In this document: one piece after another, positions 53,744 through 62,705 of the stretch
Layout of the letters: every line of letters begins with the position of its first letter
Numbering within the stretch: the first letter of the stretch is position 1
Origin: Paenibacillus beijingensis
GTDB lineage: Bacteria; Bacillota; Bacilli; Paenibacillales; Paenibacillaceae
DNA length: 64,000 nucleotides
Direction of reading: 5' to 3'
Assembly (NCBI RefSeq): GCF_000961095.1
Contig: NZ_CP011058.1
Coordinates: forward strand, 4,976,001 to 5,040,000
Translations under genes and position numbers: made by a program
Notes under the pieces: model-generated
The model's input: the letters and a program-made list of their open reading frames with translations, nothing else
What the model was told of the DNA's origin: nothing
Databases searched by the model: none

Positions 53744-54103
53744 TTATTTTAAACGAGTACATATGCGCAATTGATTACCATCAGGATCTACGACAGTCAT
53801 CATGCGAAGCCCTTCAAGGTCCTCATTTGGAGGCTCAATAATTTGTACATCTTTTTTGCTCTTTAATTCGTCATACCAATTGTCAACATCTGGTACAAAA
53901 AAATGAATTAATCCACCAACTTGGCAGTCTCCAGAATGTTGAGTTAAATAAATAGTCATTTCATCCTTGGTGATCTGAACAAAAACGGGAAAATGCGGTT
54001 CAAATCGATGTTCCCAGTCGATTTGGAATCCCATTCCCCCCACGTAGAACGCCTTACTCTTTGTATAGTCAGTTATCCGTAATGCAGGAATCACTTTTTG
54101 CAT
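53744..54103 (-). CDS. Glyoxalase/bleomycin-resistance (VOC) family protein
   Basis: 119 residues from MQKVIPALRITDYTKSKAFYV with AGGAGGGG upstream. One VOC module pair: metal-binding-like positions in IPALRIT, GGLIHFFV and the C-terminal MMTVVDPDGNQLRI. Relatives bind bleomycin or act on small electrophiles; the substrate is not predictable. Confidence 0.85.
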   Translation of the reverse strand: MQKVIPALRITDYTKSKAFYVGGMGFQIDWEHRFEPHFPVFVQITKDEMTIYLTQHSGDCQVGGLIHFFVPDVDNWYDELKSKKDVQIIEPPNEDLEGLRMMTVVDPDGNQLRICTRLK

Positions 54104-54275
54104 ATTACCCCTCCTCACAATAAGTATTCCTATTAATTCCAATAGTCTAACTCTATTATTCTGCCAGTTTAAGGAGAAAGCAACGCGGCTGGGAAAATCC
54201 GTAATCATATCGAGGGAGTTGAATAGCTATTGTGTATTTAACTTCGATCGTCGTACCGGAAAGTTGAAGCGACTA

Positions 54276-55541
54276 CTAACCCGTCTGTTCTCGGGGGGTA
54301 CTTTCCGATACATTCCGGTCTGCATAAGTCGCCTTCGGCCTTCGGCGGCCCGTCGGGCCGACCAGCCATCGCCCGAACGGCAGCTTTTCCAGCAGACTGG
54401 CCAAACCGATCGCACCTCCCACAACCAAGATAAACGTAATCAACGCCGCCGGCAGATGAAACCCGCTGAGCTGCATGGGCCGCGTCACCATGCTCACCAG
54501 CATGAGCACAAGCGCGTGAGCCAGAAAACCGCCGAACGAATGCCGTCCGATAAACCGCAGGATGCGGGAAAGCGCGCCTTTCCGTCTCTGCAACATCAGT
54601 GCGAACCCGTACAGCAGAAGCAGCTCAGAGACGATGATCAAAAAAGTGGAAGGTTTCAAATAACTGGAAACCAGTAAATTCATTTGCTCCGCCGAGAAGC
54701 GCAGAACATCGTACCCAAGCCAAATATACGCCCCGATGAACACTAACATCGCCCAACCCATCGCATCAGCCGAAAACGTCCGAAACCTGGCCAGGCCGAA
54801 GGCGCATACGCTGCCTATCAGGAAGTAGAATACGTACATAACAAAATAATAAGAGCGGTACGTGATCAGTCCCTCCCAAAAACCGCCCGCGGAAGCGGCC
54901 CAGCCAGGCATTTTGTAATAGGACAGCCACAATAGCGCGCCGTACATCAGGCCGAGCGCCACGGACGCCCACGCAACCCGGTGGAATGCTCTCTCTTCAG
55001 GATGGCGGTGCAGACGCTCCCGTATCGATGCGATCGCCTTGGAAAACAGCGGGAATAACAAGTAAAACTGAAAAATCATGATGATAAACCACAGATGGTA
55101 GCCGTTGGTCGGATTTACCAGCTGCAAGAAGATGCTCGGCCAAGCCGAAGGCTGCATTAGCTTGGAGCCGATCACCCCTTCCACCGCGATCCAGTAAATA
55201 ATCGTCCAGCATAGAAAAGGAACAAAAATATCACCGAACCTTTTTCGAATAAACGAACGGTAGTTCAGCTTCCCGCTGTAATTGTAAAATAGAATGAGAC
55301 CGGACAGGAATACGAACGCCGGCGTGCCGAACCGGGTGAAATGAAACAGCATTACCAGCATGATCGAGTCTGCCGGCATGATGTCCGGCCGATAAATATA
55401 CTCCGCTATGCAGTGCTGAAGCGTGACCGCCAAAAAAGCAAACGCGCGAAGAAGCGTCACTTCTTCGATCCGTTCTTTTTTCTGACGAACCTCCGGCTCA
55501 GACGCCTTCCCTTCGATTCTCGCTTGCAGATTTTTCATCAT
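54276..55541 (-). CDS. Membrane acyltransferase (Acyltransferase_3/OafA type)
   Basis: 421 residues, about ten membrane helices. The N-terminal helix carries the catalytic His in FAFLAVTLQHCIAEYIY, followed by LFHFTRFGTPAFVFLSGLILFYNY and RKRFGDIFVPFLCWT, all typical of the family. It transfers acyl groups, usually acetyl, to surface polysaccharides or glycolipids. Start is a tandem ATG after GAGGGTGA. Not linked to polysaccharide genes here. Confidence 0.88.
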   Translation of the reverse strand: MMKNLQARIEGKASEPEVRQKKERIEEVTLLRAFAFLAVTLQHCIAEYIYRPDIMPADSIMLVMLFHFTRFGTPAFVFLSGLILFYNYSGKLNYRSFIRKRFGDIFVPFLCWTIIYWIAVEGVIGSKLMQPSAWPSIFLQLVNPTNGYHLWFIIMIFQFYLLFPLFSKAIASIRERLHRHPEERAFHRVAWASVALGLMYGALLWLSYYKMPGWAASAGGFWEGLITYRSYYFVMYVFYFLIGSVCAFGLARFRTFSADAMGWAMLVFIGAYIWLGYDVLRFSAEQMNLLVSSYLKPSTFLIIVSELLLLYGFALMLQRRKGALSRILRFIGRHSFGGFLAHALVLMLVSMVTRPMQLSGFHLPAALITFILVVGGAIGLASLLEKLPFGRWLVGPTGRRRPKATYADRNVSESTPREQTG

Positions 55542-55634
55542 TCACCCTCTATTCTAAGAAGCAAAATATATTTCAGAATTATAGCGGACAAACATTAGAG
55601 GAAGATGAAATAGGGTCCTTGTCACTGGCTTTTA

Positions 55635-55703
55635 ACAAGAACATCTATCGTTAAAATGAAAAAAGCCGCAATTGAGCGGCTTCTTAAGCATATATGTTCT
55701 AGT
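55635..55703. repeat. MITE-like hairpin repeat, copy C
   Basis: Terminal arms ACAAGAACATCTATCGTTAA and TTAAGCATATATGTTCTAGT are inverted repeats with few mismatches, enclosing AAAAAAGCCGC AATT GAGCGGCTT. The most complete copy; about 70 bp. Confidence 0.75.
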
Positions 55704-55748
55704 CATTCGACATCAATGAAGTTCGTAGTTAACTGATCCGTTTGGCAG

Positions 55749-56741
55749 TTATTCAAAGACGCTATCAGCAACGTAATAAACTTTCTGTGTCTCTTTTTTA
55801 TTTACTGGATCTGTAACGATATTAAAATAAACGTTACCGTTTTTTGTCTGAACTCCCTCGATTTCATGGGTTCCCACATTTGTAATATTCACAAGGGTTT
55901 TGTATGCTCCTGTGTTGTCCATCATAGCAATCCGCGGAGTATCACCTTCCGCGCCGCCTGACGTATATATTTCCGTTTTATCGAGCATATCAACACCCTG
56001 GAAAGATCCGTTTGGTCTGACTATATCACTGCCCGACTGCGTAAAGCTGGTAACGCAGGTGCTTACCGCCGCCGCACTGTCCATTCGTACCTGTTCATTG
56101 CTGTCAAGAAGCTGGTTCAATGCTACCGTGTCATAGATTGACCAAGTTACAGTTCCTTCTACAGTTTGTATGCGAAAAATAGTATAGGTACTGTTGCCGC
56201 CGCCATCAACACGGTATGTCTCACCTAATCTTGAACCGGTCTTATCGGCGTAATTCATATAGGTGAACCGATGAAGATCCGTATAATCATATGTCGCGCC
56301 GGGCGAGTATTGAAGTCTTGCTACCTGGAGCGACCAGTAATACTGTGTTGAAGGATCCGCTTTTGAACTAAAATAAAAGTAATTTGTACCATTGTACGTA
56401 TACATATCGAGTGTTTGGCAATGACCGGCATTGGTGACAGTCATTTCATCAACATATGTAGCGTCACTTCCGTTTATTAGCAATCTTGAAAGATAGCATG
56501 TTCCCCCGGACCGTTGAGTAACGTAAAGATACGTTGATGCGATGTAAGCTTTCTGAACAGCCACGTTGTGATTAAGTCCTTTGAGATTGTATGCGAGTGT
56601 TGCCGAAGCGTTTACAGTTTTCTCAGGAATTGCCGCAAATACGGGCACAACAGATATTCCAAACATAAGAATTGCGACAACAACAGATATGAGTATTTTT
56701 AATTGCCTTTTAATAAGGTTCAATGCTTGAACTTGAAACAT
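55749..56741 (-). CDS. Secreted helveticin-J-like class III bacteriocin family protein
   Basis: 330 residues with GGAGG seven bases before the ATG. N-terminal membrane-inserting signal (LKILISVVVAILMFGISVVPVFA, cleavage near residue 36). Core motifs fit the helveticin J family: VAVQKAYIASTYLYVTQR, AGHCQTLDMYTYNG (equivalent of GGHTQTW), SFQGVDMLDKTEIYTSGG and HEIEGVQTKNGNVYFNI. The fold would be a beta-propeller-like secreted protein. Helveticin J itself is a heat-labile bacteriocin of about 333 residues. No immunity or export gene is adjacent, so an antibacterial role is only inferred. Confidence 0.72.
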   Translation of the reverse strand: MFQVQALNLIKRQLKILISVVVAILMFGISVVPVFAAIPEKTVNASATLAYNLKGLNHNVAVQKAYIASTYLYVTQRSGGTCYLSRLLINGSDATYVDEMTVTNAGHCQTLDMYTYNGTNYFYFSSKADPSTQYYWSLQVARLQYSPGATYDYTDLHRFTYMNYADKTGSRLGETYRVDGGGNSTYTIFRIQTVEGTVTWSIYDTVALNQLLDSNEQVRMDSAAAVSTCVTSFTQSGSDIVRPNGSFQGVDMLDKTEIYTSGGAEGDTPRIAMMDNTGAYKTLVNITNVGTHEIEGVQTKNGNVYFNIVTDPVNKKETQKVYYVADSVFE

Positions 56742-56934
56742 ACGGATACCTCCATTAAAAATGATAATATATACTAAATCTCCCCTCCACTTTCTTCATA
56801 TTGATAAACAAATTATCGCATAAAGAAACAAATCAAATATACTACCGGATACAATTTATTATACAGTTGTCGTTATTTCGATAACTCATAAAACGAAAGA
56901 TGGGTTAACCAACTCAATTGGTTGACCCATCTTT

Positions 56935-57215
56935 TATTCAGAACCAGTTTCCCGACCCATTTTCGTAACACCGATGATCGGAGATGTATTCGGCTCCTTT
57001 TGCAGCACCCAAGCAAGCGCGGTTTGGGCGCGAGGAAAGCCGCGTTGTTCCGCGATTGCCGCGACCCGATCCACGACCAATTGATCGGCTGTTTCATGTG
57101 CATCGTATTGGGATTTCTGTACTTGATCGGTTTCGGAACGATGCGTCGACTCCTCCCAATCCCGCGTCAATCTTCCTTTTGCAAGCGGACTTTACGGAAT
57201 GACGCCAATCTGTTT
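56935..57215 (-). pseudogene. Aldo/keto reductase C-terminal remnant with nonsense codon
   Basis: Readable pieces: GVIP-stop-SPLAKGRLTRDWEES, SETDQVQKSQYDAHETADQLVVDRV and FPRAQTALAWVLQ...PIIGVTKM. They correspond to residues about 190-300 of an AKR, where the stop replaces the Tyr or Trp of the usual IPYSPLA or IPWSPLA. A piece of an earlier region (LHVAEKN) lies upstream after a deletion. The cupin gene upstream was probably its operon partner. Confidence 0.7.
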
Positions 57216-57260
57216 TTCTCAGCTACATGTAACGCCTTGCGGAACTCTCTTCCTCCACAA

Positions 57261-57653
57261 TCACGATTGGTATTGATCGTTGCTAACCTTTTCCATCCAG
57301 TCGGCAGCCTTGCCGTCGAGACGTTCCTGAATGGCGATGTGCGTCATGGCCGTAGTTGGTGTAGCGCCATGCCAATGTTTCTCACCCGGTGCAAACCAGA
57401 TCACGTCACCTGGGCGAATTTCCTCGATTGGACCACCCCAGCGTTGTACCCGGCCACAGCCAGCCGTCACGATCAGGGTCTGGCCCAGCGGGTGGGTGTG
57501 CCATGCTGTCCGAGCGCCCGGCTCGAACGTAACACTGACTCCGATCACGCGTGCAGGATCGGGTGCCTCGAACAGGGGGTCAATGCGTACCGTGCCGTCA
57601 AAATACTCGAATGGTCCTTTGCCAGAAGGTTGTGAACCACTTCTTTTGATGTC
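57261..57653 (-). CDS. Cupin-domain protein (carboxymuconolactone/AKR-associated type)
   Basis: 130 residues from MDIKRSGSQPSG, with GGAGG upstream. Single cupin barrel: motif 1 WHTHPLGQTLIVTAGCGRVQ with two His metal ligands, motif 2 PGDVIWFAPGEKHWHGA with the third His. Probably a small metal-binding enzyme or isomerase acting on a carbonyl compound. Its usual partner, an aldo/keto reductase, is broken downstream. Confidence 0.88.
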   Translation of the reverse strand, partial: DIKRSGSQPSGKGPFEYFDGTVRIDPLFEAPDPARVIGVSVTFEPGARTAWHTHPLGQTLIVTAGCGRVQRWGGPIEEIRPGDVIWFAPGEKHWHGATPTTAMTHIAIQERLDGKAADWMEKVSNDQYQS

Positions 57654-57784
57654 CATTTTCTGAATACCTCCATATTGAATCGTTTTTGACCGCCCGGAAT
57701 GATGGATGAGTTTCAAATGATAAAAATGTGATCCGCTTAAACAAAATAATTAACTCGGCTGCCTCACGTATATACGGTTTGATT

Positions 57785-58603
57785 TTAGAAATCGGGTATT
57801 AAGTCATCCTTTATGCTCATTAATCCATCTCCATAAATAACTTCAATGATATGCTCTTTGCCATTCGTGTCTTCTGCTACGAATGTAAAATTTTTGGTGT
57901 ATCGAACCGTAACCTTACTTGTATCTAGGAAATTCTTATAATTGCTTATTGTCTCCTCAGCAACCCAAATTGGAATCTCAATATCATCGGCGTTCAAAAA
58001 GCTTGCTAGTTCGATTGCATCGCCCTCCCCAATAATGTCTAAATAAGTAAGGATCATTTTTTCCGCATAAGGAAAATACCGAACATAGGGATTATGAAAG
58101 ACTTTATTGCCATCTTTTTCATATCGAATCACCAACGAATTTTCCTCATTATCGTTATTTTCATTAATGTTTTTATCCACTAAAACAAATTCATACTGCC
58201 CTCCCTCAGGATACATAGAAAGTCCATCGTAATTGATCTGAGCAGATAATGAATTCAGATCGAAATTCACTTCGAAGCATTCAATAATTTTCTTTGTTCC
58301 TTCTATATCCAGATCCGAAGTGTTAAGGAGCTGATTTAATTTAGCCGCATTTTTTTCCTTAATAACATTGATAAACTCGTGTGCATCTCTTATCGCCTTC
58401 ATTTCCCCATTGCTTTTATTCTCTTTGTTCGTCTTTTCCGTAGGATCGCTATCGATGCCCTTTTCGATACTTTCGCTTCCTTCTTTTCCAACGTCTCCGT
58501 TAGTTTTAACATCATCTATTTTTCCTTCAAACGATTCAGTCGTTTTGGAGCAACCTACAAAAACGATGAGTGCAAATAATAAAATTACTACACATCGATT
58601 CAT
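57785..58603 (-). CDS. Putative lipoprotein of unknown function
   Basis: 272 residues from MNRCVVILLFALIVFVGCSK with AAGGGGGG upstream. Lipobox VFVGCSK; then a Lys/Glu/Asn-rich linker (about 25-65) and a mixed alpha/beta mature part with RDAHEFINVIKEKNAAKLNQLLNTS. Two related halves may be present (each with a LN(T/A)xDxxI pattern). No recognised domain. Low-complexity linker and AT-rich codons differ from the GC-rich neighbours to the right. Confidence 0.65.
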   Translation of the reverse strand: MNRCVVILLFALIVFVGCSKTTESFEGKIDDVKTNGDVGKEGSESIEKGIDSDPTEKTNKENKSNGEMKAIRDAHEFINVIKEKNAAKLNQLLNTSDLDIEGTKKIIECFEVNFDLNSLSAQINYDGLSMYPEGGQYEFVLVDKNINENNDNEENSLVIRYEKDGNKVFHNPYVRYFPYAEKMILTYLDIIGEGDAIELASFLNADDIEIPIWVAEETISNYKNFLDTSKVTVRYTKNFTFVAEDTNGKEHIIEVIYGDGLMSIKDDLIPDF

Positions 58604-58642
58604 TAACTCGCCCCCCTTACCTTTAGTCATTAAGACGCTTCA

Positions 58643-58795
58643 TTTGAAGTTTTGTTGCGATCTCATTTTGGCAGCTTTGTGGCCGATACAGCCTTTGTCG
58701 ACCTTTGAGCCGGAGTTGCGGTTACGTTTTCGTAAGATGTTATCGTAGCTGCCGTCATAGGTAAATGTCAAATTGGTTACTTTTATTAATGACAT
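58643..58795 (-). pseudogene. ABC-F ribosome-protection ATPase (Lsa/Vga-like) with a large internal deletion
   Basis: ATG at 58795 with AAGGA seven bases upstream. The first 20 residues, MSLIKVTNLTFTYDGSYDNI, are the exact kind of start seen in Lsa-type ABC-F proteins. The frame then jumps to SGSKVDKGCIGHKAAKM, the conserved inter-domain linker that normally follows about 190 residues later, and soon stops. Both Walker A sites are lost. A terminator-like hairpin sits in the leader. Confidence 0.65.
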
Positions 58796-58825
58796 GACAG
58801 GATCCTTCTGAATAAAAATAGAAAA

Positions 58826-58855
58826 AGCTACAAGAAAGGTAACTTTCTTGTAGCT
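58826..58855 (-). terminator. Attenuator-like hairpin in the ABC-F leader
   Basis: Perfect 13-bp stem AGCTACAAGAAAG/CTTTCTTGTAGCT followed by T-rich sequence on the minus strand, about 30 bases upstream of the ABC-F start. ABC-F genes are commonly controlled by such drug-responsive terminators. Confidence 0.65.
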
Positions 58856-58971
58856 CAAATAAATAAGACAAATCCAATCCGAAGATGGGGTGAATAAGGA
58901 TATTTTTTGAGAACCGTCTTCTCATTCGTCTTTCCGTGGTGCACTGTGTTCATGCTTATGCGATGCAAGAC

Positions 58972-59670
58972 TTAATCTGGGCGACGAAACTGCTGCACTA
59001 GCTTTCTTGCTTCATGCCGGTCGATCACCTGCAGCTTATTCAGAATGTTCGATACGTTGTTGGCGACGGTTTTAGCACTGATATGAAGATGCGCGGCGAT
59101 CTGTGCATTCGTATCCCCGCTGGCGATGAGCGCCAGAATATCCGCTTCGCGCCGGGTCAGTTCGGCGAATGCAGGCACTGCCTGCAGCCCGGACCTGCCG
59201 ATCCCCACTTCCGCCGACGTCTCTGAATCCGGGCTTGCCATTGCGGCTGAAGCGTACGATGCAAAATAATGCATCATTCGCTCCGCAATCCCCGTCCCGA
59301 ATACGGCACGTCCGCTTCCCACCATTCGGATCGCCTGCAGCAGTTCTTCCTCGTCCGCATCCTTCAGCACGTAACCTTTTGCCCCGACCCGCATCGCGGT
59401 AAACACCGACTCATCGTCACGGTACATCGTGAGAATAAGCACTTCGATCGCCGGGAACCGTTCCTTGATCGCTTGCGTCGCTTCGATGCCGTTCATGCCG
59501 GGCATTCGAATATCCATGAGCATAAGATCCGGCAGCAAATCTCCAGCCAGCTTCACCGCCTCTTCCCCGTTAACCGCTTCTCCGATAATCTTCAAATCGT
59601 CTGTCGTCGCAAGCAAGCTGCGAACCCCGTTCCGAAACATCGGATGATCCTCGGCAATTACGATTCTCAT
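58972..59670 (-). CDS. NarL/FixJ-family response regulator
   Basis: 232 residues; GGGGGA site before the ATG. Receiver: IVIAEDHPMF, phosphoacceptor Asp in LMLMDIRMPG, Lys in YVLKDA. LuxR helix-turn-helix at about 170-225 (LTRREADILALIASGDTNAQIAAHLHISAKTVANNV). A 30-residue Ala/Ser-rich linker joins the two. It follows the histidine kinase by 24 bases and is its cognate partner. Confidence 0.92.
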   Translation of the reverse strand: MRIVIAEDHPMFRNGVRSLLATTDDLKIIGEAVNGEEAVKLAGDLLPDLMLMDIRMPGMNGIEATQAIKERFPAIEVLILTMYRDDESVFTAMRVGAKGYVLKDADEEELLQAIRMVGSGRAVFGTGIAERMMHYFASYASAAMASPDSETSAEVGIGRSGLQAVPAFAELTRREADILALIASGDTNAQIAAHLHISAKTVANNVSNILNKLQVIDRHEARKLVQQFRRPD

Positions 59671-59694
59671 CTGCTATCCCCCTTGTCGACTTCA

Positions 59695-61794
59695 CTACAA
59701 AGGCAAAACCGCCCATATCCGCGTGCCTCCCGCAGCCGGCCGCTCGATTCCGCATTCCCCGCCGATTTCGGCAGCCCGCTCCCGCATGGACAGCAGTCCG
59801 ATACCCCCGGACAACGTGAATCCTGTCTGGCTCTTCGCCGTGCCGATGCCGTCATCCACGACTTCAATGAACAGGCGATCGGCGTCCGTGATGGATAGCC
59901 GCACCTTGCAGACCGTCGCCTCCGCATGTTTGACGACATTGACCATCGACTCGGTCACGATCCGATAGGCGGCTACTTCGACGCCAGCACGAAGCGCGGG
60001 AAGCATCGGCGGGAACTCGAGCTCGAACCGAAGCGGCTTGCCGCCATCCTCGCTTGAGATCAAGCGCGTCGGCTTGGCCATCTCATCCATGCGCGTCCGA
60101 ATCGCTCCGACTAATCCAAGCTGATCCAGCGCAGGCGGACGAAGATCGTTCACCAGCAAACGGATGTCTTCGACCGTCGTGCGGATGACTTGGCGCAAAT
60201 CGTCGAGCATGGCGACCGCCTCCGCCGGATCCTTCTCCACGTATTTGCGGGCAGTCGCCGCGTTGAGCGCAAGCGCGGCCAATCTCGGCGCGAGATCGTC
60301 GTGCAAATTGTTGCGGATTCGCCGGCGTTCCTCCTCCCGGGCAAGCACAAGCTTCTCGCGGGATTCCTGCACATCCTCCGCCAGCCTCCGCATGCTTTGC
60401 AGCATATCCGCATTGTTGACGAGCGGTCCGGCATGGCGAAGCATCACCTCCAGGAAAATGCTGTCCTCCGCCGAAAAGGTTTCCCCTGCCGATCGGCAGG
60501 CGGCGTACAGCGTGCCCAGCGTCTTGCCGTTATAAATGATCGGAAAAGCGCGCGACTCGAGCCCGTCTCTTCGCTCTCCGGCTTCAGCGATCATCGTCTC
60601 CTGGCCTTCTATGCCGATCGCGATGCCCGCATACGGCAAGCGAAGCGCATCTCTCACCTGGCGGGCGATTGCCGTCAGCATCGCATCGGGTGCGATCGGC
60701 TTCATCAGCTGCCTGCCCAATTCCAACAAGACGGCGTAAGGGTCGTCATGGCGGCCTTTCAGCATCCGATTCACTTGACGCTGCAGCCATTCCTTAATTG
60801 GAGCGAATACCGCCGCCACAATTCCTGTCGCGATCAGGGAGACAATGAAATGACTCCATGTCGCAAAAAGACTGCCCAAATAAAACACGACCAGGGTATA
60901 CAGCAGTACAACGCAAACGGTCAATGCACCGTAAAGGACCGTCCTGTTTACGAGGGGGTTAATGTCCCATAACCGCTGTCTCAGCACGGCAAGCGTCAAC
61001 GTAACCGGAATAGCCAACAGACAAAGATGCAGTGCGGCGTTCAAATAGATGAAATTTGTTGCCTTCCCGTTGAAGAACCTCGGGTCGAATAAGACGCTGA
61101 TCAGGGCAAAACCGACAAAGCTTACGGCGACGCCATAGACGACCCATTTGGTCTGTTGGCGCTGCTCTGGCGAAGACATGCGCCGAAACCGGTAGGACTG
61201 CGCAAAGATCAGCAGCATTGTCGTCGACAAGTACCAGGCAAACTGCAGATAAACCGGCAGTTTCAGTTCTTTCCATATATTCCCATCATAAAATAAGTTC
61301 GCGAGATCCACGACCGCGATGAGCCCCATCGCATATCGCGACCATGCGGGAACGAACGATCCGTTCGGAAAAAGCAAGCAAAACAACGAAATCGAAATCC
61401 AGCCCGTTGCCGACACCCCGAGAAACCAAAAATGCGCAAACGAAGCGCTATCCGATCCTACTATAACGAGCGATGGAAACGACGTGCCGAAGGCAACCAT
61501 GGCCAACGCGGCTGTGAGTCCCATCGGTTCCCGCGAGCTTTTCCACAGCAGGATGGCTCCCGTGGCATAGAACACCGCCGTGAAAGCGCAGTCGATCGCA
61601 ATCAGAAGAAGGGCAGTCGCATTCGCCGATAACCCTGAATCCAAGGTCAGCGCCGGCACGGACAATCCGCAGCCATTCGAGATGCATTGCGACAGCAGCC
61701 TATCGTAATAGCCAGGTATGCAGTTGGCGTAAAGCGCGGCCGTAACCGCGAAGAATAGGCCGACCAGCAGCCGATAGCCTCTCATTTTATCCAT
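59695..61794 (-). CDS. Multi-span sensor histidine kinase (HisKA_3) with GAF-like domain
   Basis: 699 residues from MDKMRGYRLLVGLFF; the site upstream is weak (GAAGA), and an extended frame above it is improbable. About eight membrane helices (1-330), a GAF-like cytoplasmic domain (about 365-480), HisKA_3 with phosphoacceptor His in RIRNNLHDDLAPRLAAL, and HATPase_c with VVDDGIGTA and GIGLLSMRERAAEIGG. Partner of the downstream regulator. The large membrane part suggests sensing a hydrophobic or envelope signal. Divergent from the membrane protein gene at 61994. Confidence 0.9.
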   Translation of the reverse strand: MDKMRGYRLLVGLFFAVTAALYANCIPGYYDRLLSQCISNGCGLSVPALTLDSGLSANATALLLIAIDCAFTAVFYATGAILLWKSSREPMGLTAALAMVAFGTSFPSLVIVGSDSASFAHFWFLGVSATGWISISLFCLLFPNGSFVPAWSRYAMGLIAVVDLANLFYDGNIWKELKLPVYLQFAWYLSTTMLLIFAQSYRFRRMSSPEQRQQTKWVVYGVAVSFVGFALISVLFDPRFFNGKATNFIYLNAALHLCLLAIPVTLTLAVLRQRLWDINPLVNRTVLYGALTVCVVLLYTLVVFYLGSLFATWSHFIVSLIATGIVAAVFAPIKEWLQRQVNRMLKGRHDDPYAVLLELGRQLMKPIAPDAMLTAIARQVRDALRLPYAGIAIGIEGQETMIAEAGERRDGLESRAFPIIYNGKTLGTLYAACRSAGETFSAEDSIFLEVMLRHAGPLVNNADMLQSMRRLAEDVQESREKLVLAREEERRRIRNNLHDDLAPRLAALALNAATARKYVEKDPAEAVAMLDDLRQVIRTTVEDIRLLVNDLRPPALDQLGLVGAIRTRMDEMAKPTRLISSEDGGKPLRFELEFPPMLPALRAGVEVAAYRIVTESMVNVVKHAEATVCKVRLSITDADRLFIEVVDDGIGTAKSQTGFTLSGGIGLLSMRERAAEIGGECGIERPAAGGTRIWAVLPL

Positions 61795-61993
61795 ATCTTC
61801 ATTATAGCGGCTCGTCGATTGACTGAACATGAGGGAGGAAACATTTCCCGCTTGCATTCCCGGGTTTCCCGGTTTCGGGAGGCTTTGGCTCCTGCATATT
61901 CGGGTATTACATGCTCTATTGCCGCGGCGATGCAGCTTATATGATGAATAGCGAGCAGGAAATGCCAAATAAATAAACGGAGGGATTTGTACA

Positions 61994-62572
61994 ATGAACG
62001 AAACAAGAGTCGTACAGTGGCTGGGAATGATTTGCTTGCTTGCGGGGATTGCGCGGATCGGCATGACGCCATCGGCGTACATCTGGGGAACGGACAGCAT
62101 GCCGGAACTGATTTTCGGGTACATCGCTTGTATCTTAATGTCGGTTTGCTCGATCGCCTTCTACCTCGTGCAGTCGAGGGAAACCGGCGTGCTTGGCTTT
62201 ATCAGCGTACTTGGCATCAGTATCGGAAATGTAATCACGACGGCCTTGCTTTTCACTTCTTTTGTCATGGACACTACGGCTCCCAAACCAGACAGCATCA
62301 TTGTAGCGATTTCCGGTATGGGAACCATGATCGGATTAACGGGCGGCACGTTGTTACTCGGTATCATGACGTTCCGCGCTAACGTGTTTCCTCGTTGGGT
62401 GGTCGGTTTGCTTGTGCTCATGCTGCTCAGCGCGTTTCTGCCGGTCGCCGACAACAAGCTGTTCGCCCTGTTCTGGGGGCTTTCTTACGTCGGAATGGGC
62501 TTCTGCATCTGGACTGGCAAGCTAAATTCGCGGTCGGAGCGCAAGAAGGCCGGGCTTGAGAGCGCACGTTAG
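61994..62572 (+). CDS. Six-span membrane protein of unknown function
   Basis: 192 residues, CGGAGGGA ten bases upstream of the ATG. About six hydrophobic segments (WLGMICLLAGIARIGM, LIFGYIACILMSVCSIAFYL, LGFISVLGISIGNVITTALLF, GTMIGLTGGTLLLGIMTF and two more) and a basic C-terminus. Divergent from the two-component operon, so a likely target of that system. No named family recognised. Confidence 0.75.
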   Translation: MNETRVVQWLGMICLLAGIARIGMTPSAYIWGTDSMPELIFGYIACILMSVCSIAFYLVQSRETGVLGFISVLGISIGNVITTALLFTSFVMDTTAPKPDSIIVAISGMGTMIGLTGGTLLLGIMTFRANVFPRWVVGLLVLMLLSAFLPVADNKLFALFWGLSYVGMGFCIWTGKLNSRSERKKAGLESAR

Positions 62573-62615
62573 AAATGAAGAAATGTTACACTAATCTGCG
62601 GGTTAGCAAAGGGAG

Positions 62616-62639
62616 GCTGCCGATTATCCATCGGCAGCT
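62616..62639 (+). terminator. Intrinsic terminator
   Basis: GCTGCCGAT/ATCGGCAGC perfect nine-bp stem followed within 15 bases by a T run. Confidence 0.8.
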
Positions 62640-62705
62640 TCGTTCTGTAAGTTTTTTTTATTCAGCTATCATTCCCGTTAATTGCTTACCAACCGCTAGA
62701 AACCA

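Noticed and set aside
60190..60972. Plus-strand frame of 260 codons opposite the second sensor kinase
   Set aside because: Antisense to the GAF/HisKA_3 region, no ribosome site, biased composition.
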